From: Neoceratodus forsteri | Lineage: Eukaryota; Chordata; Ceratodontiformes; Ceratodontidae | Direction: 5' to 3' | Length of the DNA: 64,000 nucleotides | NCBI GenBank assembly: GCA_016271365.2 | Contig: CM057456.1 | Location: 165,561,001 to 165,625,000 of the forward strand | Shown: one piece after another, positions 30,600-43,621 of the stretch | Position numbering within the stretch: position 1 is the first letter of the stretch | Layout of the letters: each line of letters starts with the position of its first letter | The notes under the pieces: generated by a model | What the model saw: only the letters and a program-made list of their open reading frames with translations | Told to the model about the DNA's origin: nothing | The model's database searches: none | Position numbers and translations under genes: made by a program

Positions 30600-33500
30600 C
30601 TTGATCTTTAGACTCAGTTGCTTGCAGGCTACTAATAAGCTATATTAACTTAGCAGCCCATATTGGGCACTGGGCTAATTGAGCAGTTTCACTTTACCAC
30701 AAGGTTCCATCATGTGGGGATCTATATGGCTCCTCTTGTTGCCCCTTCTTGTTGTGGTACCGGCTGGCATGTACCTGCCATCTGAGCTGCCGTCATGCAT
30801 AGATTACAACCTTACCTTGTGCCGTATGGCATCTGGCAACCTACCCCTTACTTGCATCTGTGAATTCAAACATCCATATCTCCAACCCTGTTCTTGGCCT
30901 ACCCACTCTAGCAGTACATGTGCCGTTCCTCCACCACAAGGCCCGTCCCCCTGCCATGCAGACTACTGACCCCTTCTTGCATTTTGCAGTTGGGGTATTA
31001 GTTCTCATAACCGCAAGCCACCTTTCCTATGGTGGTAATGCTCCACATTCTAAAGGCAACAAATCTGCTAGATGGGAAAAAAGCAGGAACTTTAAGCTTA
31101 CAATTGCCGCACTTAGGAAAAGACTACTTAGAATTCAGTTGTGCTCAGGCAACATAGAACTTAACCTTGGCCATACAGAAGCCATCACATCACCAGCAGA
31201 TCTAGCAAGACTAAAAGGTATGAGCTTCCAGCATATTAATGTATGCAGCCTTCTAAAAAAGTTCACCTTGATCCAAGCCTGGGCGAATCACACCTCTCCT
31301 GATGTACTAGTGTTCTCCGAATCCTGGCTTAGACCTGGTACCCCTGTAAGGAAAGTAAACATCCCCAACTATGCCCTACTCAGAGCTGACAGGCAAACTA
31401 GAGGAGGAGAGGTGGCTATGTTAAAGACAAATTTGTGGCTTCCTGCATATCTTCGTCATCCGTCACTAACAAATTTGAATTTCTAATACTCAAAGTGGAG
31501 ATTACACAGACTAGTGCACTTTGTATAATAGGATGCTATAGGCCTTCGTCAGCTGGCTCACAGCTTGTGTCATACCTAAGTGACAAGCTGGGACAAGGAC
31601 TGCCAGAAACTATTATCCTAGGAGACTTTAATCTTGGCTGGCTCTCCAGTGCATCAGCCCCACTTGCATCCTTCTGTGATGCCCCTGGGCTGACTCAACT
31701 TATTGCTGAACCAACGGACCCAAATGTAAAGAACCCTAGTAAAAGTACTCTATTGGATGTGCTCATGGTGAGCAACCCCCATCTTTTTTCCCACACTGGT
31801 ACCTTCCTCTCAGACATCAGCGACCATTGCTTTATTGCAGGAGTAAGATCAACCAATAAATCATCACCCACAACTAAGTTTTCTATGAAGAGATCTAGAT
31901 GCAACTTCGACATATTCACCTATCTGAATGAGCTTAAGCACTCCCTGCACTGGCAGGATTTCTACCTGGCCAAAACGGTTACTTTGGCTTACAATATCTT
32001 CCATGACATCCTATCGGGGACCCTCAATAAGTGTGCTCCCTTGATTAAAGTTCCCCCAAGGAATAAAACCTGTAAATGGTTCTCCCCCTGAAATCAGGTC
32101 TCTGCTCCTAGAAAGGGATAAGCTTTGGAAAAAAGTGCACAGACTGAACACTCCTAATGACTGGAGTCAGTTCAGGAGGGTATGAAATTTATGCACTAAA
32201 TCAGAGAATCGAAGGCTACTTTTTTCAGCTCTGAACTCGACTCTGCTGCCAAGAGGTCAATTAAATTCTGGAACATTGTTAATGACCTGCTGGGCCACTC
32301 GCCAGGAAACTCCCTTCTGACCAAGATTATCTCTGGCAACTCAACTATCAGCGAAAGGATGGATATCTTAGAATCATTTAATAACCATTTTGCCACCACA
32401 GGCCTGATGTTTGACAACTCCCCAGTGTACATACTAAGCTCCCAGATTGTCAATCACCTTTCTGAATCCTCGACCACTTCCTCACTATTTACGCTTCAAC
32501 CTGCCTCATCAAAAGAGGTTGAGGACCTCCTGCTACAGCTGGGCATTAGAAAAAGTGCTGGGGTTGACACCCTAGACCCATACTTCCTAAAGACTGCCTA
32601 CCATGTCCTAGCAGTACCTATTACCCACCTATTTAATTTATCCCTGTCTCAGGGTATCTTGCCACCTGTATGGAAAACAGCACATGTCATATCTCTGTTC
32701 AAATCAGGTGAGCCCTGCAATCTCAACAACTATAGGTCAGTTTCTCTCCTCCCAGTTTGTCCAAACTCCTGGAGAAAATTGTAAGTGTACAGCTGAGATC
32801 CTACCTCGAATCAATGAATTTGTTAAATCCTATGCAGTCTGGATTCAGAGCTAAACATAGCACTATCACGGCCCTTGCTAATGTAACCGATGATTGATAG
32901 CATGATCTTGAGTGCAGAAACTTTATTTGTGCTGTTTTCCTGGATCTAAGCAAGGCATTCAACACCATTGACTATAGCTTGCTCCTCTCCTCCTTACGAA
33001 ACATAGGTGTGGACTCCTCCTCTCTAGGCTGGTTTACTATCTTGCAGGATGCCTTCAGCAAGTTAAAGCGGAAGGAGGTCTGTCTCCTCTTAAAACTCTC
33101 CAAAGAGGGGTGTCCCAAGGGATCTATATTAGGTCCCCTTCTATTTGCAATCTACATTAATAATATATTAACAGCTGTATTAAAAATGCCAGCATTCATC
33201 TGTTCGCAGATGATACAGTCCTCTATGTGAGTCGCCCATTGCCTGAAGCTGCCTGCAACGATCTCCAGTCTGAATTCAACCTTTTGCAAAGCCAACTTCT
33301 CCATAAAAAGTTACTCATCAATGCCAAAAAACAAAAGTGATGCTCTTCTCTCCGTTTATCGATGCAGCTAACCCTGTTTCTAGTGGGCTAGTTCCCCAGA
33401 TTACCACAATTCTAGGAGAAAAATTTGAATTTGTTACAAAATTCGAGTATCTGGGAGTATGGATAGACCACAGACTCTCTTTCATTGAACACATCGAGGA

Positions 33501-34666
33501 TTTGCTAAAAAGACTTCGGCAAAGGTTAGGTCTCTTCTTTAGAATTAACCAATTTCTCACCAGAGATGCCAAACTATGGCTGGTCCAATCAACTTTTCTA
33601 TCACTGGTTGATTACCATAGAGCACTGAGGTTTATTACGGGACTTCCCTTTGCCACGCATCACTGTGCCCTGTATGTAGCTGTGGGATGGACCTCCCTCA
33701 AGTTCAGGCATGACAGAAATGCCGCACTCTGGACCTTTAGGGCTATCTCTAATAAACTGCCTCACTATATCTCGTGCTGTCTACCCCTAAGTGTAGTTGG
33801 GAACTATGCGCTAAGAAGCTACTCATTTATCACACTTAAAGTGCCTAAGGCAAAATCTTGCTTTGGCAGGGCAGCTATAAGCTTCGTGCAGCCTATCTTA
33901 TGGAACAATCTGCAAAAAACTCTCAACTTGAGCACTTTTTTCTGTCTGAATGCTTTCAAGACACTATATTCCCGCACAATCAAAGAAGCATGTAACTGCT
34001 TCCAGCATCCAGAACCTGTACCAGTGCCTGCCCTGGTAACTGTCTCCACACAGACCCGCCCATAAAGCACCGACACCTTACCTGCCTCCCTCCCAAGCCC
34101 TAGATGTCTTAACTCCCAGAGCCCCTGCCTTATTGAGACTATATCCCAACCTCTTCCTAGTCTCCCTGCTTCGGGTAGGAGCCTCCTTACCCTCTGGTTG
34201 AGACTACCTCCCTGCCCCTTCCCTCTTCTATTCAGCATCTCCAATGCTTCCACTCTTTTCCCTTCCCCCATCCCAACATCCCAACCTTCCTCTTCCCTGT
34301 TCTGTACTTTACACCCTCTTAACCTTTCTCCACCCTCCCTTCTCTTCTACCACCACTACTGCCTACTGTATTTCTTCCCACTGTATTAGTTAACCCTGCT
34401 CTCCTAGCTGTTTTTAGATACTGTTGTGTATGTATATGCCTTTACACCTTGTATATTGTCTGTACTATTCCATGCCTATATGAACTACTGTGTTATCTTA
34501 TTTATATCCTGTATCATAATTGTACCTATTTTTCTTTACCTGATTGTAAATACCTGTGTCGCCTTGTATAAACATGTGTCTATGCTCCACCCAGGTCCAT
34601 CTTGCAAATGAACATTGCTCAGCGATGACCACCTGTTTAAATAAAGACTTGATTGATTGATTGATT
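30600..34666 (+). mobile_element. L2-type LINE, long decayed copy
   Basis: An apurinic-type endonuclease and RT are followed by a pyrimidine-rich 3' UTR, AATAAA (34638) and a (TGAT)n tail (34647-34664), a tail type seen in L2 elements. The 5' edge is uncertain; the repeats at 29626-30336 may belong to it. It is the longest LINE in the window and is broken by several frameshifts. Confidence 0.82.
30679..34065 (+). pseudogene. L2 ORF2: hydrophobic leader, 2A-like motif, endonuclease, RT
   Basis: From 30679 a frame carries a hydrophobic, signal-like run (WLLLLPLLVVVPAG, about 30720-30765). After a shift, the frame from 30860 has SGNIELNLGH (31145-31174), a degenerate form of the 2A ribosome-skipping motif (family D/NxExNPGP) with both Pro residues lost. 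Then come endonuclease blocks (QHINVCSLLKK, SPDVLVFSESWL at 31205-31335; GDFNLGW at about 31621; SDISDHCF at about 31812). RT follows at 32359-33300 (GVDTLDP, NNYRSVSLLPV, KGSILGPLLFAIYINN), with the FADDT block in a shifted frame near 33205. The C-terminal domain (EYLGVWIDHRLSF, THHCALYVAVGWTSL) lies at 33337-34065. At least four frame breaks; non-functional. Confidence 0.87.
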
Positions 34667-35331
34667 ATATAGTTCATCCTCCATTATTTTAAACATTTAA
34701 TAGAGGGAATAAGGGCACTGATCATTATGAGTTTTTCCCATATCTGTTTTTGTTTTTTATTGTCAATATGTAAATTTTACACTACATATTCCCATTCCCC
34801 CCTTGGAACTTGTTCCCTCACTTATCTCATGTAAAGACTTGCAGCTCTTCTGCGAGGACAGCAGTGAGGTAAGCAATGAGGTAACAAATCAGTAAACATG
34901 CCTGTGGGGGTGAACAGATGTCCAATTCCATGCAAGCACCCTCTGTCATAAAACTAAGCCAAGGGGCAAGAAAATGGGTGTGAAGGCATCCTAAAGTAAT
35001 GTAATTAGCTGTCTGGAGCCAGAAGCTAAGGTCAGGGTATTTTCCCCGAAGAAAAGTAAAAACATCCATGCACTGCTGGTACACAAATCTAAAAAGATGA
35101 CAATGCCAAGAGCTGAAGTCGCTTTAAAAAATGTATTTTATTATTACAAAAAAATACAAACACATAGTGCCATTATACCCAGAGAACTTTTGTCTTTCTG
35201 GCTCACACCCCGGAACTTCAACTGTCAACTTCCTCAGGGGACTGGGTTTGAGCAGAGAACAGTCCCCTCAATTTAACATTTACTGTAAGTTAATCGATTT
35301 TATCAAGTGACTTGATAATTCTTCACATATG
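34667..35331. other. Gene-free stretch with possible retroelement end on the minus strand
   Basis: No gene is visible. On the minus strand, about 35255-35100 reads CCCCTGAGGAAGTTGACAG, then GTTCCGGGGTGTGAGCC, and later a run with AATAAAATAC near 35140. This resembles the CTGANGA-box-plus-polyadenylation layout of PLE ends, but the stems pair poorly. It stops just before the hAT duplication at 35332. Confidence 0.35.
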
Positions 35332-35339
35332 GTCATGGT

Positions 35340-36557
35340 TAGTGGTGGTCGAAGTGGACTCAATCCACTCCATGAAGTGATTCACAGAGCAAAGGTGGAT
35401 TTGCAGATTGCTCCACAATGCGAAGTGGAGTACTTTGCATTATAATGAGTAATGCGAAGTCCATTGAAAACAATGACTTCACGTTACTCTGCCTCCCAGA
35501 ACATTACTCCACTAATATCTTAAGGCAAAGTGCATTGAAAACAATGCAATTCGCCTCACTTCGCCTTGTTTTTAAGCTCTGAAGGTGAATTTTGCAGTGA
35601 TTCATGGGATTTCAGGTCACATGGGCTCTATATTGATCTGCACAGCCTCAGTTCAGGGCAGTGTATGTAGGAAGGAGTAGGACACAGTGTGCTCTGAAAG
35701 CTCTCTGTGATTGAAACCTTCTAAAAGCTGTTAAAAAACATTTTTGCTTTTTTGGGGGGGGCTTAAACTTTAGTTCATCGATTGTAGGAAACCCTCCTGT
35801 GCTCATATCATCGAGCATTTTTTTTTTTTGTGTGGATTTTGAATGTTAATATACAACATTGTGTGTGTACTGAAAGCCAGTAAAAGTATGCTTTGGGGGA
35901 GGGGCATATCTGTGATGTAGGTTGATTTAAGTTGGAGAAATAGTGATTTCTTTGTTTTTTGGTTATATTTTTGTTATATAACTGACTGTGTTAAAGTACA
36001 CACAGTAATATTGTCAGTAATTGTTGAGATTTTCTTGCTGATTGGATCTGGTGCAGCAGTTCATAATTTCAGGTTGTTTATATTACAATACATGGCATAT
36101 TACTGAACTTTCCAATTTGCTACGCATTACTCGTTCACCATTGCAGACAATCTGTTCTGTGTGAGTATGTGTGTGGTGTTGCGTGACATCAAATAATACA
36201 CCTTTTATTGTGCCACAGACTAGTGTAATTGCAGGCACAGCAGTGTGAACCTGCTATCCACTGCAGCTGCCTGATTTTGTACTGCGATCGTGGTATCTGT
36301 TCTTTGTTTTGCTGCTTGTACTGCTGTAAAAATCTGCAGTCAGTGCTCTCCTCCACCCCCACATACAAAAGGAATTTTTTACCAGATTGGATTGTTTTTG
36401 TGACCTCATCAGCACCACTGGTTACTGAAGTTGTTTTCATTGCATGACAGACTGGTCTCTATCTGTTGCTGAAGCTACAGTTGTTTTTTTGGCTTCACAT
36501 CCAGCATCCCCCAGTCAGACAGTGTGAATATATCAAAATCTAAATTTTGTTATAATA
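35340..36557. other. hAT copy 2 left end and transposase upstream region
   Basis: Subterminal GCGAAGT/ACTTCGC words lie to about 35580, followed by AT-rich non-coding sequence. The stretch at about 36140-36160 (CATTGCAGACAATCTGTTCT) corresponds to the site where copy 1 received the Harbinger and is uninterrupted here. Confidence 0.75.
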
Positions 36558-39500
36558 TTGTTGTTGATCCCCACAAAGACACATGCAAGCAAAGCTGGTT
36601 CTCACCATGGCAATGCTGGCAGTAAGATAGTCTGTGGGCATGGTAGTACGCAGAGGCAGACGTGCATTGCTGATATGAGGAAAGGTATTTCTCCTGCAAT
36701 GTTTTTTTACAGCCCAATCAGTAGCTTCACTCATAGTTGGAGTAGATGATGTTTTCCCAGCCGGTGGTGTTAGTGTTACTGATGTTAGTGGTGGTGGCAG
36801 TATTAGTATTGGTGCGTCAAGTTTGAATTCTGACCAGTGTACCGTATCCAAAAATATTGAGTGGGAAGCACTGCAAGTGAGTGGCAGCACAGATAATGTC
36901 ATACTTCCCAGTAACAACCCAGTAACTGAACCTGAGGATTCTGATAATCATGTCAATGATAGCATGCAATGTGATATTACATCCACCGTGGGGGTTAATG
37001 TTACGCATTTTCCATGCAGTGATTCATAGTGTGGTGAAAAAATATCAAGTGATGGTGGTGTAGATGATGATGATGATGATGTTGCTGTTGTTGCAACATG
37101 CAGCCCACATGCTAGCATCCAAGCAGAAGATGTGGATGTGTGTGACATTGATGAATATGATGATGATGTCATTGACCTCAGTTAGGAACCAGAGAAAAAG
37201 AAATTCAAAGTGGCTGTGTCTGAGTCTGTTTGCAGGAATCCCCCCTCCTGTAAAAACCTGTGATTTACCAGTTATAGTTGATGATGATGACCCAGTAATA
37301 AATATGATAGGTAGTCGTGGTGGTCAGTTGCAGTCCAGGTGTGCAGTTCCCACAACATCATGTCCCCCCCCCACTTCAGTGCTTAAAATAACAGACTTAA
37401 ATAAGCAACATCATGGACATGTTAAAAGCAGAGCATCACAATCCCTTGTTTGGGATTTTTTTTGTTCAAGATGCAAATGATGAGTCAGTTGCAATCTGCC
37501 AGGTTTGCCATGTGCGTGTGAATTGAGGTAAAAAAGGGGAGCCATCTGGGCACAGGAGGACAGCATACGCATCTTAAGAATAGGCACTTGGCACTGTGGA
37601 TCCAGCACAAGCTGGCAGCTAAAACCACAGTGGGGCGTTCACCCTCATCACTGGCAACCATAGCGAGCATGTTATCCCTTTCCATGACTGTTAAGCCCAG
37701 TAGTAAATTAAATGTATGCAATACTGAGGTAATAAGAGTAGAGGATTACTACAGGCATGATGAGGTGGAGGAACATAATGACTCTGAAATGTTGTCCGGT
37801 GCTGGTGAGAGTAGCAGTTTTGGTGGTGGTGGCGAATGCAGTATGTCTAGTGCAAGTGGTACATCAACCTGGTTGGCAAATCTGGCAAAATAACTGCATT
37901 TCTGGGTTTATCATCACCTGTGCAACCATCTTCAAATGTCCACACTCCACTCCCTGCCAATGCCATTCATCACAGAGCACAACCATTTGTGATCACACCC
38001 CATGTAAAATGTTTAAGTCAGCCCACCTTGCAGACTGTTTTTGCATATAAGCTGAAGTACCCCCCAATCATACAGTGTCACGTGAACTTAATGCTGCTGT
38101 AGCGGAAATGCAGGCAATTGATCTTTTGCCCTTCTCCTTTGTGAAGAATTCTGGGTACTGGTGGTTTGCTGCATGTGCCTGTCAAAAATGGAAAGTCCCA
38201 TCCAGGACATACTTTTCTACCCATGCTGTCCCTGCATTATTACACACTGTGTCCGACTCAGTAAGACATGCCCTTCAACAGTCCTCCTCTCCATTCATCC
38301 ATTTAAGTATGGATATGTGGAGAAGTGGCAAAACAGAGGGGAGTTCATATCTGGGTATAACTGCACATTGGGCGCAGGTGCCAGGGGTTGTTTGTGATGT
38401 TGGTAGTGTGAATAATCAGTATAGTAAGTTGGATTGTTGCAGTAGCAATCTTCCAGGAATTCGACAGCATGCGATGATTGCTATGCGCAATGTGACCTGT
38501 TCACACACTGAAGAGAACATGTTGGACATGATACTGACTGAAATTGACAAATGGCTAAACCCTCTGTCCCTGAGAGCTGGGTTCATAACAAGTGACAATG
38601 GGTCAAATGTGGTGAAATGCATCACGAATGGTGTTTTTTTTCATGTTCCATGCATGGTCCATGGTTTAAATCTTGTGGTGCAGGAGTTTCTTCAGTAACC
38701 TGATGTAAAGGAAATGCTGACTGTTGCACGACGTATCTGCTCTCACTTTTTTTTTTTAAGATCTGGAAAGGCCCGTGAACAACTGTGGCAGTTGCAGATA
38801 CAAAACAGCCTGCCTCAGCACCGCTTGAAGCTGGAAGTTGTCACCCGATGGAACTCTACTTTACACATGGCAGAGAGGTTGTATGAACAATACAAAGCCA
38901 TCTCAGAATATCTTGTGATGCACACTAGCCATGACAGTTCCAAGGCTTCCATGTCTATGACGACTGAACAGTGGTGCCTCATGGACTCTGTAGTAACAAT
39001 TTTGTGGCTTTTTGAACATGCTACACAGGCAGTGAGTGGAGGGTCTGCCTCCATTAGCTAATCAATTCCACTGCTGTGGGTGCTGAGGCAGACATTGGTG
39101 AATGTACAGCATGGCCTTGATGTTGCCGGAGATGGTGGTAGCAGTATGTTGTTGCAACACATGCTGACTGTATTCAACCAGAGTCGTCACATTGTGAGCA
39201 TTCAGCATAGTAACAACTTTGCCATAGCAACAATGCTGGACCCACGATACAAACATGGAATTGCATCAGTACTGGAGGGAGGGCCTGAACAGGTAAAAAA
39301 TATCAGTGGTCAACTGGTGAGCTTGGTTCATGGGGCACAGAAGTCATGAGCAAAGGTCAGCAAACCTCAGCAGCATAATCCAGCTGAAGGTGTACCTGTA
39401 GGACTATCAAGCATATCCTGCAAAGGGAAGGGGACAGCAGTTCAAAGTGGTCTGTCATCCAAACTGGCTGGCGTCAACCCACTTTGGGAGGCTTTGTCCC

Positions 39501-40069
39501 AAGTGGGTATTTGTGAAATAAATGATGTGGGAGAATAGGATGATGCATCAACAACTGGACTTAGTGTAGCTTAGAGAATGGTTGAGTCATATTTGTCTGA
39601 AAACAGGCATCTGACAATAACTGAAGATCCTCTTTTGTACTGGAGTGGAAAGGTCAGTGAATGGCCAGAGCTGACTGCAGTAGCACTGAAGTACCTCACA
39701 TGCCCTCCCTCCAGTGTAAGTGTTGAGAGGGTATTCAGCTCAGCAGGTGCAATAGTCAGGGATCGTCTGACAAACCTGTCTCCTACAAATGTTAGTTTGC
39801 TAACATTGATTAAAATGAATGAGAGGCACATACCAGCACAGACTGCAACCTCTGTATTCATACCCCGGCCTAGTCATGGTGATTTTGGTGAAGTGGAAAT
39901 GGACTATCCTGGTGGCACTGGCAGTGGCTGCCTGAAACAGCCCACCACTGATGTAGATGATGACACAATGGAGAAAGAATTTCCCAGTGGTCAGACTTCA
40001 GACATTGATGACTGTGAGGGCAGCTTTCTTTATGAGGATGATGATGTGGTTAATGTTGGCAGGTTTTAA
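36558..40069 (+). pseudogene. hAT (ZBED-like) transposase, copy 2
   Basis: Homologous to 16112-12543 along its whole length but with more breaks. In order: N-terminus (36558-36749, GISPAMFF), acidic region (36823-37200), BED region start (SLVWDFF near 37440) with the finger frameshifted, linker (37588-37893), and RNase H-like core 38075-38698 (LSMDMWRS, ITSDNGSNVVKC). Then RWNSTLHMAERLYEQ (about 38850-38900) and the hATC region 39578-40069 (PPSSVSVERVFSSAGAIVRD). Frameshifts and stops recur between these pieces (for example near 37020, 37190, 38060, 38697, 39061, 39349). Useful because it shows the unmutated codons at both stop positions of copy 1. Confidence 0.92.
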
Positions 40070-40079
40070 CTGAAGTTGT

Positions 40080-40386
40080 TAAAAGGCAGTGTGCCACCAT
40101 GGACCACCACCACCACCACCACCGGGAGTGATGTTAGCCACTGCCACCACTAAGCATGAGTCTGTCTGACCCCCAGACCACCACTACCACTGGGACTGAT
40201 GTTACCACTGCCACCACTGAGCATGAGTCTGTCTGACCCCCGTACCACCACCACCGGGACTGATATTAGCCACTGCCACCACTGAGCATGAGTCTGGCTG
40301 ACCCCCATACAACCACCACTGGGACTGATGTTAGCCACTGCCACCACTGAGCATGAGTCTGTTTGACCCCCATACCACGACCACTG
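40080..40386. repeat. Minisatellite between the convergent hAT genes, copy 2, left part
   Basis: About four units of about 65 bp. Each has GGGACTGATGTTAGCCACTG and GAGCATGAGTCTGTCTGACC, the reverse complement of the copy 1 unit. The array is split by the CR1 insertion and continues at 43650. Confidence 0.9.
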
Positions 40387-40563
40387 AAACATAGAAACAT
40401 AGACTTTGACGGCAGAAAAGGACCACTTGGCCCACCCAGTCTGCCCCTTTCCCTACCTACTGGATAAGCTGCAGATTCTAGTTAACCAACAGCCTGCTTC
40501 CTGCAACCCCGAACTATAATTGCTTTGTGTCTGTCCCATGCATGTTTGAATTCCCCCACTGTT

Positions 40564-43235
40564 TTAGACCCAAACAACCTCCTCAGGAAGGCTGTTCCAT
40601 GTATCCACCACTCTCTCCGTGAAAAAGAATTTCCTCACATTACCCCTGAGCCATCCCCCCTCTATCTTTAAACTGTGCCCCCTTGTTCTTACACATCTCT
40701 TTTTATGAAAGATGCTACCCTCCTGGACTTTGTTGATTCCCTTGAGGTACTTGAACGTTTCTATCATGTCCCCCCTGTCCCTCCTTTCATCAAGGGTATA
40801 CATATTAAGCTCTCTCAGTCTCTCTTCATATGGTTTCTGATGTAGACCCTGCATCATTTTAGTTGCCCTCCTCTGGACTGCTTCCATCCTGTCTATGTCC
40901 TTGCGTAGATGAGGTCTCCAAAACTGCACACAGTACTCCAGATGGGGTCTCACCAACTGTCTGTATAGAGGGATAATCACTTCCTTTTCTACTTGTGATG
41001 CCCCTTCCTATGCATCCCAGTATCCCCTGGCTCTCCTTACTGACTTTTCACATTGCTTACCCACCTTTAGGTCATCTGATATGACTACTCCCAGGTCCCT
41101 TTCCATTTTGTTGTTGTTAGTACCTCCCTGCTATTGTGTACTCTTCTCCTGGGTTTTGTTTCCCAGGTGCATTACTTGCACTTCTTTGCATTGAATCTAA
41201 GTTGCCATATGTCTGACCATTCCTCCAACCTTGCCAAGTCCCTTCTCATCTTTTCTACCCCCTCTTGTGTATCCACTCTGTTACAGATCTTTGTGTCATC
41301 TGCAAAGAGCATACCTTTCCCTCCAGACCCTCTGCAATGTCACTAATAAAGATGTTAAAGAGGATTGGACCCAGTACTGAGCCCTGAGGTACTCCACTAA
41401 TAACCCCCCTTTCTTCGGAATGTGTTCCATTCACTATTACCTTCTGTGTCCTGTTGTGCAGCCAGTTCACTACCGGGCTACCACCCTGGGACCCACTCCC
41501 AGGCTGGCTAACTTGATTATTAATCTTTGTGCGGGACTGTGTCAAATGCCTTGCTAAAGTCTAGGTAGGCCATATCCACAGCCCCTCCCTGGTCTATTAC
41601 TTTGTCACCCAGTCAAAGAAATCAATTAGATTAGTCTGACATGACCTTCCTGCTGTAAATCCATGCTGCTTTGGGTCCTGTGCCCCGCTGGCCTCTAGGT
41701 GCTCAACAATTCTTTCTTTCAGAAGTGATTCCATCATTTTCCCTACCACTGAGGTCAAACTTACAGGTCTGTAGTTTCCTGCTTCTGCCTTGCTCCCACT
41801 TTTGTAAAGGGGAATCACATCTGCCCCCTCCAGTCCTCAGGTACCACCCCATCCTGCCATGATTTGTTAAAAAGTGTGGTCAGTGGTGTCACTAGGTCCC
41901 CCCTTAGTTCTTTTAGGATTCTGGGGTGAATCCTGTCAAGCCCCATTGCTTTGTCCACCTTGAGTTTTAGGAGTTCTTTCAGGACTCTTTCTTCTGTGAA
42001 TGGACTGGTATCAACCCCCCTACCCAGAGTGCTTCTATTGTCTGGTTTATGTAACTGCTCCTCATCTTCTTTTGTGAATACTGAGCAAAAGTATTCATTC
42101 AGTATCTCTGCCTTTTCACTGTCTCCCTCTGTCCACCTCCCCTCTCCTTTATTAATCTTCACTATCCCTCCCTTAACCTTTCTATGCTCCCTAATGTACC
42201 TATAAAAGGTTTTATCCCCCTTTTTGACCGAGTAGGCTATTTTTTCCTCAGTTTGTGCCTTTGCTATTCTGACTGCCTTTCCTACTTCTTTCTGCTTTAA
42301 TTGATACAGTTCCCTGTCATGCTCCCTCTGTGATTCCTTATACTTTTTGAATGCAGCCTTTTTCTCCTTAACCTTCCCTGCCACCTCTTTTGAGAACCAT
42401 AGTGGTTTTTTACTCCGCTTTGTTTTCTTTATTTGTTTTACACAAAGACTTGTTGCCTCTATGATGGCAGTTTTGATTTTTCTCCATTGTTCTTCCACCC
42501 CTCCTATTTGGCCATTTGCTAGTGCATTCTTAAGGTGTTCACCCATTTTGCCAAAGTCAGCCCTTCTAAAGTCCAGTATCCTTGTTTTTGTATGGCTTAT
42601 CTCCATGGTTGTGCTCATTGTGAAGCACACTGTGCAGTGGTCGCTTGTTCCCAGATGTCTACCGACTTCTAAATTTGTGATCCTCTCTCCATTTGAAGTA
42701 CCAGGTCTAGTATTGCTCCCTCCCGGTGGGTTCCAGCACTAGCTGTCTAAGGTCTGCCCCTGCAGGGTATCGAGAATGACCTGCTCTTGGATGTGGCTGG
42801 AGTATGTCCTCAGTTAACATCTGGCATATTCAGGTCCCCATCAACAGTATCTCCCTTTTCAGCCATTTTGAGAATGTCCTCCATCATTTTCTTGTCCATT
42901 TCCTCCCTTGAGACGGGGTCTGTATACAACCCTGTGCAGATTGTGATGCCATTCCCCATCTCCAAGGTAACCCAGAGTGCCTCTTGTCCTCCCCTTTACT
43001 TTTTAGTTTTGTAGCTTTGATCCCTTCCCTTATGTATGAGCTACTCCACCTCCTCTTTGCCTTCCCTGTCCCTTCTGTGGATTGTGTACCCTGGTATGTT
43101 GACATCCCATTCATGGTTCTTGGTGTACCATGTTTCTGTGACTGCCACAATATCCAATTGTTCATCTTCCATCAAAGCTACTAGCTCAGAAAGCTTGTTT
43201 CCCAGACTACGGGCATTAGTAGTCATTGCCTCCAT
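40564..43235 (-). pseudogene. CR1 ORF2 (endonuclease and RT), broken
   Basis: Read right to left. 43235-42884 is the endonuclease start (NARSLGNKLSELVALMEDEQ, VAVTETWY). 42630-41815 is one 271-codon open frame covering the linker and RT start (KPLWFSKEV, LDRIHPRILKELRGDL, VVPEDWR). 41818-41597 has NYRPVSLTSVVGKMMESLL. 41545-41255 has [23 protein letters not shown] with the following ADD block frameshifted. 40980-40564 is the C-terminal region (RPHLEYCVQFWRPHLRKDID, RRATKMMQGL). At least four frame breaks. It is the same family as the CR1 at 62703-64000. Confidence 0.87.
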
Positions 43236-43407
43236 TTAATGTTGGCTTGATCCTTTTCCCCCATCCCTGCTCTTATTGCTCTTATCATTTTTGACCATTT
43301 ACCCCTATCCTGCCCTGTGTTGAGCTCTGTACCTCAGTGTTTACCCTACTACCTGCCCTGTTTTGTTGGGGAGGCTTGACTCTGCCTTTATCAGTACCTC
43401 CCCTTAT

Positions 43408-43621
43408 CTAGTTTAAAAGCTTGCCAAGGAAGCATTTAAACCTGTCACCTAGGAGCTTGGTCCCCTTTGTGGACAAATGCAGACCGTCATACCAGTATAG
43501 ACCTTTATCTCTCCAGGTGGACCCCCAGTCCCCAATGAAGCCAAAGCCTTGTGCTCTGCACCAGTTTTGCAACCATTCATTAAACTGCATGGTGTGCAGT
43601 ACCCTAGCCTCATTCCTGCCA
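43408..43621 (-). pseudogene. CR1 ORF1 esterase domain, C-terminal fragment
   Basis: ARVLHTMQFNEWLQNWCRAQ, GFGFIGDWGSTW and YDGLHLSTKG match the end of the SGNH-hydrolase-like esterase domain of CR1 ORF1, including the Asp-x-x-His pair (DGLH). The Ser and GTND blocks are lost by 5' truncation. Confidence 0.78.

Larger units (their letters stand above)
40387..43621 (-). mobile_element. CR1 LINE, 5'-truncated, inserted in the minisatellite
   Basis: The 3' end at 40387 reads, in complement, CTATGTTTCTATGTTT, the short tandem tail typical of CR1. Going rightwards on the minus strand come the RT C-terminus, RT, endonuclease, and finally the last part of the ORF1 esterase domain up to about 43621. 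No matching target duplication was found at the two edges; instead, the right edge carries a 28-bp duplicate of 44473-44500. Confidence 0.88.
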
